DNA from: Chitinophaga pinensis
GTDB taxonomy: Bacteria; Bacteroidota; Bacteroidia; UKL13-3
Direction of reading: 5' to 3'
Assembly: GCA_945898275.1 (NCBI GenBank)
Contig: CAMDHZ010000001.1
Location: 1-64,000 of the forward strand
DNA: 64,000 nt
Below, piece after piece: positions 45,623 to 54,114 of the stretch. Positions within the stretch are counted from its first letter, which is position 1. Every line of letters starts with the position of its first letter. The translations under genes were made by a program, and so were the position numbers. Under the pieces are notes generated by a model, which worked only from the letters and a program-made list of their open reading frames with translations, was not told the origin of the DNA and did no database searches.

Positions 45623-46075
45623 TTAAAGCAACTGAGTAGTATGCATTTTGGTATCTACTTTCTCAATTACCTTTTCAATTTTCCCTTTTTCATCTATCAC
45701 AAAAGTGGTGCGCAAAATGCCCATGTATTTTTTGCCATACATGCTTTTCTCACCCCAAGTGCCGTAGGCTATTGCAACAGCATTATCAGTATCTGCCAAC
45801 AATGAAAAGGGCAATTCGTGCTTAGCTATAAATTTTTGGTGTTTGGCTTCTGCATCCGGACTAACACCTAATATCTCATAGCCTTGGCTTTGAAAAGATT
45901 GGTAGTTATCCCTTAAATCGCAAGCCTCTGCAGTGCAGCCTGGGGTATCATCTTTTGGATAAAAATACAATACTAGTTTCTTTCCTTTATAATCTGCCAA
46001 TGATACGGTTTCACCTTTTTCGTTTTTAGCTTTAAATGCTGGTGCTTTATCACCAACTTGTAATGTAATTGCCAT
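45623..46075 (-). CDS. bcp: Thioredoxin-dependent thiol peroxidase (Bcp/PrxQ)
   Basis: 150 residues. Peroxidatic Cys47 and resolving Cys52 lie in DDTPGCTAEACDLRD, the PrxQ pattern. YFYPKDDTPG and FVIDEKGKIEKVIEKV also fit. It removes organic hydroperoxides using thioredoxin. The C-terminus (KMHTTQLL) is slightly short but in the normal range. Confidence 0.95.
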   Translation of the reverse strand: MAITLQVGDKAPAFKAKNEKGETVSLADYKGKKLVLYFYPKDDTPGCTAEACDLRDNYQSFQSQGYEILGVSPDAEAKHQKFIAKHELPFSLLADTDNAVAIAYGTWGEKSMYGKKYMGILRTTFVIDEKGKIEKVIEKVDTKMHTTQLL

Positions 46076-46123
46076 AATATTTTGAATTTATTTATTTAAC
46101 TCTTAATGCCCTATTTTGGTTTT

Positions 46124-46133
46124 GGTTCGAACC
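46124..46133. repeat. GGTTCGAACC: fully palindromic copy of the repeated element
   Basis: This is the only copy with a perfectly palindromic centre (TTCGAA). It lies in the 57-base gap after the M23 peptidase gene and touches its stop codon. Confidence 0.75.
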
Positions 46134-47944
46134 TAAAAAAATGGGATAGAAAAAAATTTCTCTGCTAGATTACCTTTGTTATCTGCAACTTTTAACTGTA
46201 CATCAAAGCACAACTCTTCGTTGGTGGTTAATCTTAATTGCTGGTAAAATGCTTTTCGTTTTTCATACACTTGGTCGAAACGATAAGTGAGCAAGTTATT
46301 CTTTGCATCAAAGTCCAATAAAATCCATTCGCCATTTAGGTACGCATGGAAAGTACTTATCCCACTTAGATTATCTTTGGTTATAAAATTCCAAGTTAGG
46401 GTATCTGTTTGATCCGAAGGCGTATTGATGAGCACTTGTTGCAAGCTAGGTGGAATTGTATCTGCCAAAATGGTGTAATACCCAAAGTTAGCAGCCTTAC
46501 CCCTCACCCAGCCTTCTTCAAATTTGCCGCCCATTGCTCTAAAATTCTCTGGTTTTTCTGGTGCGTATCCCAATAATAATTTGCTTTGCAATGCACTTAA
46601 AACTGTATCTGATTTTATGCCAATATCTATACTTTTATGCAATGGTGTTTTGTAATGATGAAATTGGTAAATGTTTGCCAAAGTATATGGCTTAGGATCC
46701 AACATTTGAGCATCATAAAAAATGGTATCATAAATATCATTTGGTTCAACCCGAGCCTGAAACCCTAACATATTGACCTTATTACTTTGCAAAGGCAGCA
46801 ACTTCCTTTTGTTGGCAATATTGGCTTTGTACTTTAGCAACTCTGTCTGATTTGGATTAGCCGCAATTGCCCTAAATGGAAATGCATACACACTACAATT
46901 TCCATTTACATCCCAAACCTTTATTGTCCAATTGCTGGTATCGCCAAACTTTAATTCACATTTCCCCTTAGTGACATTATAGGTATAGGAAGAAAAGAAA
47001 TTGCCATCATCAAGAAAACATTTTTGGATGCGTTTATCTTCAATTTTAAAGTAGGGAAAATCTATGTGCGTGTTAATGTATTTTCCTTCATCAAAAGCAA
47101 AGGAGTTTAGGGTATGGTTAAACACTTCCTTTTGTTGAAAGCTTAAAGCATAAGCATAAACATGTTTGGCGTCTTTTGTATTGTGAATATAGTCAACTGC
47201 TTCAATGCCTAAGCCATAGGTATTGGCTGGTAATACTAAAGTATCTTTATACACCCATACCGAATCGTATTGAGAAAACTGCTTGGGATTAAGTACCAAT
47301 TTCTTGTGCAACAACAATCCATCGGTAACAAAATTATATAGGTGTAACTGGTTAATCTGAGGTTTCAAAGTATCAAAAGGCAAAACACCAAAGAAGGCAG
47401 GATTAATGATTTTTTCTGTTTTTGCATCTCTAATTTCATAATGCACATGTGGACCAGTACTACTGCCGCTGTTGCCAGAAAAACCAAGTGTATCACCCTT
47501 TTTGAGCCAAAGCGTTTTCTTGTCAAATATTAAATCAAACTCAAAGGTTTTATTTTGGTATTGGTAGTTGTGAATGAAGGTTGCTAGCGGTCCATAAAAC
47601 TTTTGCAAATGTCCATAAACAGTGGAATACCCATTAGGATGGGTTAAGTAAACAGCTTTACCATATCCATTTCTTTGTATTTTTATTCGGCTTACATAAG
47701 CATCAGCAGCAGCGTACACAACCAAGCCTTCTCTTCCATTGGTTCGCAAATCTGAGCCACTATGGAAATGATTATCTCTTAAAGAGCCAAAGGGTGAAAC
47801 CAAATTAACTGCAGAGTCAAGTGGATACCGAAAGTAATTCTGAGGATACTTTGTTGGGTCAAACTTTACCTGTTGTGCAAATAGGTTCAAACCGAAACCT
47901 AAAAAAGCAAAAACAACTAAAACAATGTGCCTACAAAAATACAT
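46133..47944 (-). CDS. M23 family metallopeptidase (LytM-type, large)
   Basis: 603 residues from ATG 47944, which overlaps the stop of the upstream FAH gene as TAATG; an in-frame start 15 bases upstream is less likely. The signal peptide ends near LNLFAQ. The M23 domain is at the N-terminal side: HFHSGSDLRTNG gives the first metal His and Asp, and GPHVHYEI gives the last. A long C-terminal region of Ig-like beta domains follows (DTLTWNFITKDNLSGIS). It would cleave peptidoglycan peptide cross-links or other Gly-containing peptides in the periplasm. The upstream neighbour reads in the same direction. Confidence 0.9.
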   Translation of the reverse strand: MYFCRHIVLVVFAFLGFGLNLFAQQVKFDPTKYPQNYFRYPLDSAVNLVSPFGSLRDNHFHSGSDLRTNGREGLVVYAAADAYVSRIKIQRNGYGKAVYLTHPNGYSTVYGHLQKFYGPLATFIHNYQYQNKTFEFDLIFDKKTLWLKKGDTLGFSGNSGSSTGPHVHYEIRDAKTEKIINPAFFGVLPFDTLKPQINQLHLYNFVTDGLLLHKKLVLNPKQFSQYDSVWVYKDTLVLPANTYGLGIEAVDYIHNTKDAKHVYAYALSFQQKEVFNHTLNSFAFDEGKYINTHIDFPYFKIEDKRIQKCFLDDGNFFSSYTYNVTKGKCELKFGDTSNWTIKVWDVNGNCSVYAFPFRAIAANPNQTELLKYKANIANKRKLLPLQSNKVNMLGFQARVEPNDIYDTIFYDAQMLDPKPYTLANIYQFHHYKTPLHKSIDIGIKSDTVLSALQSKLLLGYAPEKPENFRAMGGKFEEGWVRGKAANFGYYTILADTIPPSLQQVLINTPSDQTDTLTWNFITKDNLSGISTFHAYLNGEWILLDFDAKNNLLTYRFDQVYEKRKAFYQQLRLTTNEELCFDVQLKVADNKGNLAEKFFSIPFF

Positions 47945-48555
47945 TACTTTACTTCGCAAGTTAAGGCAAGCTCATTTTCTAAATAGGCCTCCAAAGTATC
48001 TCCAATGGCAACAGGACCGACCCCTGCGGGCGTACCTGTATAAATTAAATCGCCTACTTTTAAGGTAAAATAGGAAGACACAAAGGCGATAATTTTCTCA
48101 AAAGAAAAAATCATGTCGTTGCTATTTCCTTGTTGCACCCAAGCCTTGTTTTTTTGAAGTCCGAAAGTAATATCCTGCAAGCTTTCTCTTTGCGAAACAT
48201 CGATAAAATTTCCAAGTGGTGCGGCGCCGTCAAAACCTTTAGCTAAATCCCAAGGAAGGCCTTTGGCTTTGAGTTTTGCTTGCACATCACGGGCGGTAAA
48301 ATCTATGCCCATGCCTATTTCTGAGAAATAATTGCGGGCAAATTTCTCTTGAATGTTCTTACCTACCTTGTTAATTTTTATGACCAATTCAACTTCATGG
48401 TGCACGTCTGAGCTAAAATCGGGCAAGTAAAAAGGTTCACCATTTTTGAGCAAAGCTGTATCAGGTTTAGTGAAGACCACTGGATCTTCTGGCACAGCGT
48501 TGCCTAGTTCTTTTGCATGTTCGCTATAGTTTCTTCCAATACAAAATATCTTCAT
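47944..48555 (-). CDS. Fumarylacetoacetate hydrolase family protein
   Basis: 203 residues, the short FAH form. It has MKIFCIGRNYSEHAKELGN, VFTKPDTALL, the metal-ligand region HHEVELVIKI, GMGIDFTARDVQ and IYTGTPAGVGPV. Members cleave carbon-carbon bonds of 3-oxo acids or decarboxylate oxaloacetate; the substrate here is unknown. It sits between the M3 peptidase gene (1-base gap) and the M23 peptidase gene (TAATG overlap). Confidence 0.93.
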   Translation of the reverse strand: MKIFCIGRNYSEHAKELGNAVPEDPVVFTKPDTALLKNGEPFYLPDFSSDVHHEVELVIKINKVGKNIQEKFARNYFSEIGMGIDFTARDVQAKLKAKGLPWDLAKGFDGAAPLGNFIDVSQRESLQDITFGLQKNKAWVQQGNSNDMIFSFEKIIAFVSSYFTLKVGDLIYTGTPAGVGPVAIGDTLEAYLENELALTCEVK

Positions 48556-48556
48556 A

Positions 48557-50254
48557 TTAATCAGCTAGTTGTTGTTTCACAAAGGTCATTAATTCTTTGA
48601 TATAAGCAGCAGAGAAATCAAACTTTACACCGGCAGTTTCATAGATTTCTCCAATGGTTTTGGTATACCCTAAGGCCAAAGCAGCTTTATATTCTTGAAT
48701 GGCCTTGCTTGGGTTTTCCAAGTAATTCTTCCAAACAGAAATGGCACCTAATTGCGCCATTCCGTATTCAATATAATAAAAAGGCACTTCAAACAAATGC
48801 AATTGTTTTTGCCAAGCATAAGCGCGATACATTTCATATCCATCCCAATTTACCATGCCAGTACCAAACTCATCACTTAATTGCAACCAATAGGCCTTAC
48901 GTTCTGCTGCGGTTTGGGTTGGGTGGGTATAAATCCAGTGTTGAAACTTATCAATGGTAGCAATCCAAGGCAATATTTTAATGATGCCTTCAAGGTGTTC
49001 CTCTTTGGCACGTTTAAAATCTTGTGGGTTAGGATAAAATTCATCCTGCCCAGAATAGCTAATCAACTCCATGCTCATAGAGGCAAGTTCTGCCACCTCG
49101 CTAGGGCAACTTTTAAAGGCTGCCAATTCAAGGTCTTTACTTAAGAAAGAATGAACGGCATGACCACCTTCATGCACCATCGTTTCAACATCGCGGGTGC
49201 TGCTAGCGGCATTCATAAAAATAAAAGGCACACCTGTTTCTGCCATAGGATAATTATATCCACCTGGGGCTTTTCCTTTTCTGCTTTCAAGGTCTAGACG
49301 CTCCATATTGTCCATGGTTTCTATGCACCAAGCAAAATATTCATCTACTTTTCTAAAGCATCTAACAGTTTTTTCAAGCAAATCGGCTCCACTAGTAAAG
49401 GGCTCTAATGCTGGACGGTTTTGGGTATCTACTTCTAAATCCCAAGGCTTTAGTTCATGCCCAAGTTCTGCTTTTCTTTTTTCGTTAAATGCTTTCACCA
49501 AAGGCATTACCTCGGTCTGAATAGCTTCATGAAAATTAAAACAATCTTGTGGGGTATAATCAAACCTACCCATGGCAGCAAACATAAAATCTCGGTAATT
49601 GTCGAAGCCTGCATTAACGGCCACTTGATGGCGAAGGGCAATCAGTTTATCGAAAAGTTCATCTAATTCATCGGCTTTGCCCAAACGCTTCTCTCCTATT
49701 ACCTTAAAGGCATTTTCGCGCACTGTTCTATCTGGATTTTTAAGGTAATTGGCTGCTTGTTGCAAGGTTAATTCTTTGCCCTCAATTTCTACACTTAAGC
49801 TACCAATGGAGGTTCCATACTTTTGAGATTCCGCTGCAATTTGAGCAAACAAAGGCACATTGGCTTCGCGGTAGATTTCAATTTCCTTTTCAATGCCGCG
49901 CAGGTAAATAAAATATTTGTCTTTGCTTATATCTTTTAAAAACGCACAAGCCATTAACTTCTTGTTAAGTGCATCAGAATAAGGTGCAATTTTGGGTTCT
50001 ATTTCTTCCACAAAAAACAAGTAGGCTTGTTCTAAATCTTTGTTGGTGGTATCGCAAGTCATGCGCACATAGCGCCACGCGAGGTCTTCACTTAAAAAAG
50101 CATCCAGCTCACTTCTATCTTTAAGCCAATCTTCAAGGGCTTCTACGGATTGCAGATTTCTAGTAGATAAATCTTCAAAGTAAGGAGCGATTACGTCCCA
50201 ATCTGTTACCTTAATTTTGTTAGGTAAGAACCTACGTTTTACTATTGTAATCAT
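48557..50254 (-). CDS. M3 family oligoendopeptidase (PepF type)
   Basis: 565 residues with the zinc-binding H-E-x-x-H in METMVHEGGHAVHSFLSK and a second ligand region CPSEVAELASMSMELIS (Glu). The rest is helical as in thimet/PepF peptidases. There is no signal peptide, so it is cytoplasmic and would trim short peptides. It is the first gene of a three-gene minus-strand unit with the FAH and M23 genes. Confidence 0.94.
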   Translation of the reverse strand: MITIVKRRFLPNKIKVTDWDVIAPYFEDLSTRNLQSVEALEDWLKDRSELDAFLSEDLAWRYVRMTCDTTNKDLEQAYLFFVEEIEPKIAPYSDALNKKLMACAFLKDISKDKYFIYLRGIEKEIEIYREANVPLFAQIAAESQKYGTSIGSLSVEIEGKELTLQQAANYLKNPDRTVRENAFKVIGEKRLGKADELDELFDKLIALRHQVAVNAGFDNYRDFMFAAMGRFDYTPQDCFNFHEAIQTEVMPLVKAFNEKRKAELGHELKPWDLEVDTQNRPALEPFTSGADLLEKTVRCFRKVDEYFAWCIETMDNMERLDLESRKGKAPGGYNYPMAETGVPFIFMNAASSTRDVETMVHEGGHAVHSFLSKDLELAAFKSCPSEVAELASMSMELISYSGQDEFYPNPQDFKRAKEEHLEGIIKILPWIATIDKFQHWIYTHPTQTAAERKAYWLQLSDEFGTGMVNWDGYEMYRAYAWQKQLHLFEVPFYYIEYGMAQLGAISVWKNYLENPSKAIQEYKAALALGYTKTIGEIYETAGVKFDFSAAYIKELMTFVKQQLAD

Positions 50255-50322
50255 ACTAATTTAGTTTATGGCAAAGAATTGCCTGCGTTGTGAAGCGAAG
50301 AAGGATTAAAATGCGGTTTATT

Positions 50323-50430
50323 TTACATTACAATTTCAGTTTCATTTTCTAAAACAGTTCGATAATTAGGTTTTAAGTTTGGGTCATTGCTAACTAGCCA
50401 AATAAAAATATGAGTATCAATTAAAATCAT
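50323..50430 (-). pseudogene. Truncated PIN-domain toxin remnant
   Basis: 35 residues, starting MILIDTHIFIWLVSNDPNLK and stopping at a TAA at 50325-50323. The N-terminus is a clear VapC/PIN start with the first acidic residue (D5) in the usual DTHxxIW setting, but intact PIN domains have about 130 residues and three more acidic sites. The ATG overlaps the upstream stop as ATGA, as in normal antitoxin-toxin pairs. It is probably dead as a nuclease. Confidence 0.65.
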
Positions 50431-50630
50431 ACAATAACATCCCAATCCTTTAAGTCGGTTGCTGCTTCATAAGGATTATTATATTTTATCAAAGAGCCAG
50501 TTAAAGGATAATCCTTACTCATTTTTTTTGTTCTTGTTTTGTTTGGCAATATGTCAATTCCCATTGTTGTTAACAATCTTAAAAGTGCATTGTAAAGCAA
50601 TTTGTTATTGGTGTGGATTCTGATTTCCAT
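50427..50630 (-). CDS. Putative antitoxin of a decayed PIN toxin
   Basis: 67 residues: MEIRIHTNNKLLYNALLRLL, a charged middle (PNKTRTKKMSKD) and a tail (YPLTGSLIKYNNPYEAATDL) resembling the tails of antitoxins that precede PIN toxins. The last bases overlap the ATG of the PIN remnant. The antitoxin call rests mainly on position. Confidence 0.5.
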   Translation of the reverse strand: MEIRIHTNNKLLYNALLRLLTTMGIDILPNKTRTKKMSKDYPLTGSLIKYNNPYEAATDLKDWDVIV

Positions 50631-50674
50631 TCAATTATATTTTACACAAGTTTAGTCGTTTTTTATAAAACAAA

Positions 50675-50697
50675 AAAGCTGCCTATTAAGCAGCTTT
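50675..50697 (-). terminator. Intrinsic terminator after the DUF433 gene
   Basis: Stem AAAGCTGC / GCAGCTTT with a 7-nt loop, followed on the minus strand by further T. It lies 58 bases downstream of the DUF433 stop. Confidence 0.75.
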
Positions 50698-50755
50698 CTT
50701 TGTTTTGATGGGTAAAAAACGTTTCCAAGTTGTCAAGGCAAAAACAGTGAACCAG

Positions 50756-50977
50756 CTAGGCCGTTTTTATTCGATGCTCTCTATCGGCTGCAAACGACAA
50801 TACAGCAATTAAATCGGCTTTAGTTAATTCAGGAAAATCATTTAATATCTCGGTTTCACTCATACCCGAAGCATACCAACTCAAAACATCATAAACGGTA
50901 ATTCGCATTCCTCTAATACAAGGTTTCCCAAAACGTATATTGGAGTTAATAGTAATTATTTCTGAATAATTTTTCAT
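50756..50977 (-). CDS. DUF433 domain protein, orphan antitoxin-like
   Basis: 73 residues, nearly all one DUF433 domain: ITINSNIRFGKPCIRGMRITVYDVLSWYASGMSETEILNDFPELTKADLIAVLSFA. DUF433 proteins are winged-helix antitoxins usually followed by a DUF5615 PIN-like toxin. No such gene or remnant is seen in the 125 bases downstream, where a terminator follows. It is an orphan or a solitary regulator. Confidence 0.85.
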   Translation of the reverse strand: MKNYSEIITINSNIRFGKPCIRGMRITVYDVLSWYASGMSETEILNDFPELTKADLIAVLSFAADREHRIKTA

Positions 50978-51258
50978 TCCACAAATCTATTTTTTTTATT
51001 ATTAATATGTGAGTGCAAATGTTGTTGTTTTTATCATTATTTCTTGATGCTGACTTAACATATTTCAAATCTAGTAGAAATTCACATAACACTTAATCAT
51101 CCTTGAGTCTGCAACAAAATATAACCAAGTACAAATTATTTTCTTTTACTAACAACTTCCCTCCGTCAGATTTTCAAAACATGGATAAAAGTCATTTTTT
51201 AGACTTTTAGGCTTTTGTTTTTTTGGGTCGCTTAAACTCAAACAAAAACTCACTCAGC

Positions 51259-52683
51259 ATGAAGACTATTATCGAGCCATTCCGAATTAAATCTGTAGAA
51301 CCTATTCGCATGACCAACCGCGCAGAAAGACAGGTTTATTTAGAAAATGCCCATTACAATTTATTTGCCTTAGAATCCGAGCATGTTATCATTGATTTGC
51401 TCACAGACAGTGGCACCAGCAGCATGAGCGCCAACCAATGGGCAGCCATCATGCGCGGCGACGAATCTTATGCAGGAAGTCCTTCTTACGATAAGTTTAA
51501 AAAGGCTGTCAATCATTTAATGCCTTTTACGCATATTATTCCAACACACCAAGGCAGAGCAGCCGAAAAAATACTATTTACTATTATTGGTGGCAAAGGT
51601 AAATACATCCTCAACAATACACACTTTGACACTACGCGAGCCAATATAGAATATACGGGTGCCACGGCTGTTGATTTGGTGATTGAAGAAGGAAAAAATC
51701 CTTCCTTGTATCATCCTTTCAAAGGCAATATGGACATTGCCAAACTAGAGGCCTTTATTCAAGAAAAGGGAGTGGAAAATATCCCCATGGTAATGCTAAC
51801 CATCACTAATAATTCGGGAGGCGGACAACCCGTTTCTATGCAGAACATTCAAGAAACAAAGTACATCTGCATGAAGTATGGCATTCCATTGTTTTTAGAT
51901 GCCTGCAGGTTTGCAGAGAATGCTTGGTTCATAAAAATCCGCGAGCCGGGTTATGCCGAAGTACCAGTAGAAACCATCGTGCAAGAAATGTTTTCATATG
52001 CCGATGGTTGTACCATGAGTGCAAAAAAAGACGCTTTGGTTAACATTGGGGGTTGGTTGGCCATGAACGACTCTACTTGGGCCGAAGCCGCCAGAAACTT
52101 ATTAATTTTAACAGAAGGCTTTCCTACCTATGGCGGTTTAGCAGGAAGAGATTTAGAAGCCATGGCAGTTGGATTAGAAGAGGTGGTGCAAGAAGATTAC
52201 CTGCATTACCGCATTAGTTCTACGCAATACTTAGGAGAACATTTAACCAAGGCTGGTATTCCTATTGTAACACCAGCAGGTGGACATGCCATTTATATCG
52301 ATGCCAGAAACATGTTGCCCCATATTGAACCTTTAAATTACCCTGGACAATCCTTGGCCGTTGAAATGTATTTGCATGCTGGCATTAGGGCTTGTGAAAT
52401 TGGTACTGTGATGTTTGGTGCACAAGCAGATGGAACAGAAAAAGCCGCACCTATGGATTTGGTTCGACTTGCCATTCCAAGAAGGGTTTACACACAAAGT
52501 CATATCGATTATGTAATTGAAGCCCTCACAGAAATCAATGCAAACAAAGCGCAATTAAGCGGCTATCAAATTAGTTGGCAGCCAAAGCAATTAAGGCATT
52601 TTAGCGCTCGGTTTGAACCTATAAAGAATGAAGCAAAAAGGAAGGAAGCCTTTAAGAACGCCTTTGTGGAAGTGGAGAAATAG
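51259..52683 (+). CDS. tnaA: Tryptophanase (beta-eliminating lyase)
   Basis: 474 residues from ATG 51259; a TTG further upstream at 51223 is rejected because the family begins near EPFRIKSVEP. It has DLLTDSGTSSMS, PTHQGRAAEKIL, GGQPVSM, LDACRFAENAWFIK and SAKKDALVN with the PLP Lys257. Much of the sequence reads like tyrosine phenol-lyase (SYADGCTMSAKKD, YGGLAGRDLEAMA). But at residue 381, the Arg that recognises phenol in tyrosine phenol-lyases, it has Ile in RACEIGT as in tryptophanases. It would split tryptophan into indole, pyruvate and ammonia. It is flanked on both sides by decayed toxin-antitoxin genes. Confidence 0.85.
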   Translation: MKTIIEPFRIKSVEPIRMTNRAERQVYLENAHYNLFALESEHVIIDLLTDSGTSSMSANQWAAIMRGDESYAGSPSYDKFKKAVNHLMPFTHIIPTHQGRAAEKILFTIIGGKGKYILNNTHFDTTRANIEYTGATAVDLVIEEGKNPSLYHPFKGNMDIAKLEAFIQEKGVENIPMVMLTITNNSGGGQPVSMQNIQETKYICMKYGIPLFLDACRFAENAWFIKIREPGYAEVPVETIVQEMFSYADGCTMSAKKDALVNIGGWLAMNDSTWAEAARNLLILTEGFPTYGGLAGRDLEAMAVGLEEVVQEDYLHYRISSTQYLGEHLTKAGIPIVTPAGGHAIYIDARNMLPHIEPLNYPGQSLAVEMYLHAGIRACEIGTVMFGAQADGTEKAAPMDLVRLAIPRRVYTQSHIDYVIEALTEINANKAQLSGYQISWQPKQLRHFSARFEPIKNEAKRKEAFKNAFVEVEK

Positions 52684-52759
52684 GTGACTCATTTATTATA
52701 AAGTCAGTTATTTCGTCTACCCTGTTATTTACTTTTTGTTTTATAAGTAATTCTATCAT
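52652..52759 (-). pseudogene. Short ORF coupled to a putative antitoxin, likely a truncated toxin
   Basis: 35 residues, MIELLIKQKVNNRVDEITDF at the start. The ATG overlaps the upstream stop as ATGA. The reading frame runs into the antisense of the tnaA 3' end and stops there, so it looks like a gene cut by the tnaA junction. I cannot assign a family. Confidence 0.3.
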
Positions 52760-52947
52760 TTATTCTTCAACTTTTCTTCCAATACACCAAGTAAGTTTTT
52801 TGAGAAAGTATCAAATGGAATGGTATCTGATAAATCTTCATCATTTATCACATCTATACTTGTAGTAGTTTTCGACAAGGCCTTTAACAACTCAAACATG
52901 CTTTTGCCTGTTTCTGTGGTATCATCTATTTCAACTAAATGTTTCAT
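52756..52947 (-). CDS. Small acidic protein, putative antitoxin
   Basis: 63 residues from ATG 52947 (an in-frame ATG 30 bases upstream is less likely): MKHLVEIDDTTETGKSMFEL, then a serine/threonine and acid-rich middle (DVINDEDLSDTIPFDT) and a Lys-rich end. Short proteins of this kind recur in Bacteroidota beside RelE/ParE-type toxins, but no intact toxin is next to it; the coupled ORF downstream is cut off. The antitoxin role is inferred. Confidence 0.5.
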   Translation of the reverse strand: MKHLVEIDDTTETGKSMFELLKALSKTTTSIDVINDEDLSDTIPFDTFSKNLLGVLEEKLKNK

Positions 52948-53175
52948 GAATAATTTATTTAATACAAAAATATTCAATTATAGTTGTTTGTAAAACCTAA
53001 AAGTAATATAAATATCACAGTTTCGGGATTTCTTTGTTTGAATGCGCTAGTCAAAGGGAGTTATTGCCTTTGTTAAATATCGCAATTCTTTCATGCATTT
53101 TCTTTATTAATACATAAACCCTAATTATACGGGAACTAAAAAAGACTGTAGTGTTATAAGTTATTTTTTGAATTG

Positions 53176-53634
53176 TTATTCTTCACAAAGTTCTTTCAGC
53201 TTATCGAGTGCTTTTGGGTAGGTTTGGTTCATATAATCTAAAAAATCTTCAGTGGTGTCTAAGTCAACCGTAACGGTTGTAGATCCATTGTTTTCTTCGA
53301 AGGAATAGTTTTCAAATCCGTTTGCCCATTTTTCCACTTCTGGTCCTTCGGTAACTTCCTCGTCAGCCTTAAAAAGACCATAATGTTGAATCGAAACAAA
53401 TTGGTTGGGAATGTTTTCAACTATCTTGGAAACCATACCTCCCTTTTCTCCCTTCTCATCTACGCCAACAAATAGAATTTTACTTCCCTTGTCCCAGCTT
53501 CCTTCATAGGTAGATGTGGGGTTAAACAAAAAAGTCCATTGCTCGTAAGTTGATTTATTGTTGATGCCAAGCATAATATCATAAATCTTGGTCGCAGATG
53601 CATTGATGCTTACTTTGAATTGTAGTTTTTTCAT
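53176..53634 (-). CDS. SRPBCC (START/AHSA1-like) domain protein
   Basis: 152 residues of a single SRPBCC fold: KLQFKVSINASATKIYDIML (strand, helix), WTFLFNPTSTYEGSWDKGSKILFVG, IVENIPNQFVSIQHYG and a C-terminal helix (FLDYMNQTYPKALDKLKELCEE). It is a soluble hydrophobic-ligand-binding fold with no known role here. It stands alone with about 200 and 160 bases of non-coding DNA on its sides, in which I see no gene. Confidence 0.88.
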   Translation of the reverse strand: MKKLQFKVSINASATKIYDIMLGINNKSTYEQWTFLFNPTSTYEGSWDKGSKILFVGVDEKGEKGGMVSKIVENIPNQFVSIQHYGLFKADEEVTEGPEVEKWANGFENYSFEENNGSTTVTVDLDTTEDFLDYMNQTYPKALDKLKELCEE

Positions 53635-53795
53635 AGTGTTAATAGCTTTTTAAATTAATCTTTGGAGTTGTTATGTTCATTCTATACTTGGAAGTCGTTC
53701 AACATAGCCTAAAACATTTTTAAGCGCTGCATACTTTTTCTAATTTTCTTCTGTATGTCGTTTTCAACGATTTTGAAACAATATTTATCAAAGTT

Positions 53796-54002
53796 CTATA
53801 TCATCTTTCCCAGGCGCGACTTATTTTTTTTTTGATACCTATTTCTAAAAACAATAGTTAAAGAGGAAAAGAGAAAAAAGAAAAATACAATAATAGTAGT
53901 TGTGGTTTGATGCCCACTAATTAAAGTCTGAATAAAAACTCCCATCATAAGCAGTCCAACACTCAGAAGAATCAATTCGAATACATTGAGTCTAATTTCC
54001 AT
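53796..54002 (-). CDS. Small two-helix membrane protein
   Basis: 68 residues from ATG 54002 (MEIRLNVFELILLSVGLLMM); an in-frame ATG at 54029 adds nine residues. There are two hydrophobic segments (LILLSVGLLMMGVFIQTLI and TIIVFFFFLFSSLTIVF), then a basic tail (RNRYQKKNKSRLGKMI). I do not recognise it. The base composition is very A+T-rich, as around it. Confidence 0.55.
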   Translation of the reverse strand: MEIRLNVFELILLSVGLLMMGVFIQTLISGHQTTTTIIVFFFFLFSSLTIVFRNRYQKKNKSRLGKMI

Positions 54003-54114
54003 TTTATTTAGATTTAAATATATTATCAAATATCAGTAGTCTTACTTTGAGGCAAAACACCCCCGCTTTTGGGTTAATAATGTTGGCGGATGGCCTACAA
54101 CCAGTGCATTTTTT

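Noticed and set aside
50978-51258. 281-base gap before tnaA as a possible leader-peptide (tnaC-like) region
   Set aside because: No short ORF with a Trp codon and proline stall motif was found; I see no clear promoter or terminator either.
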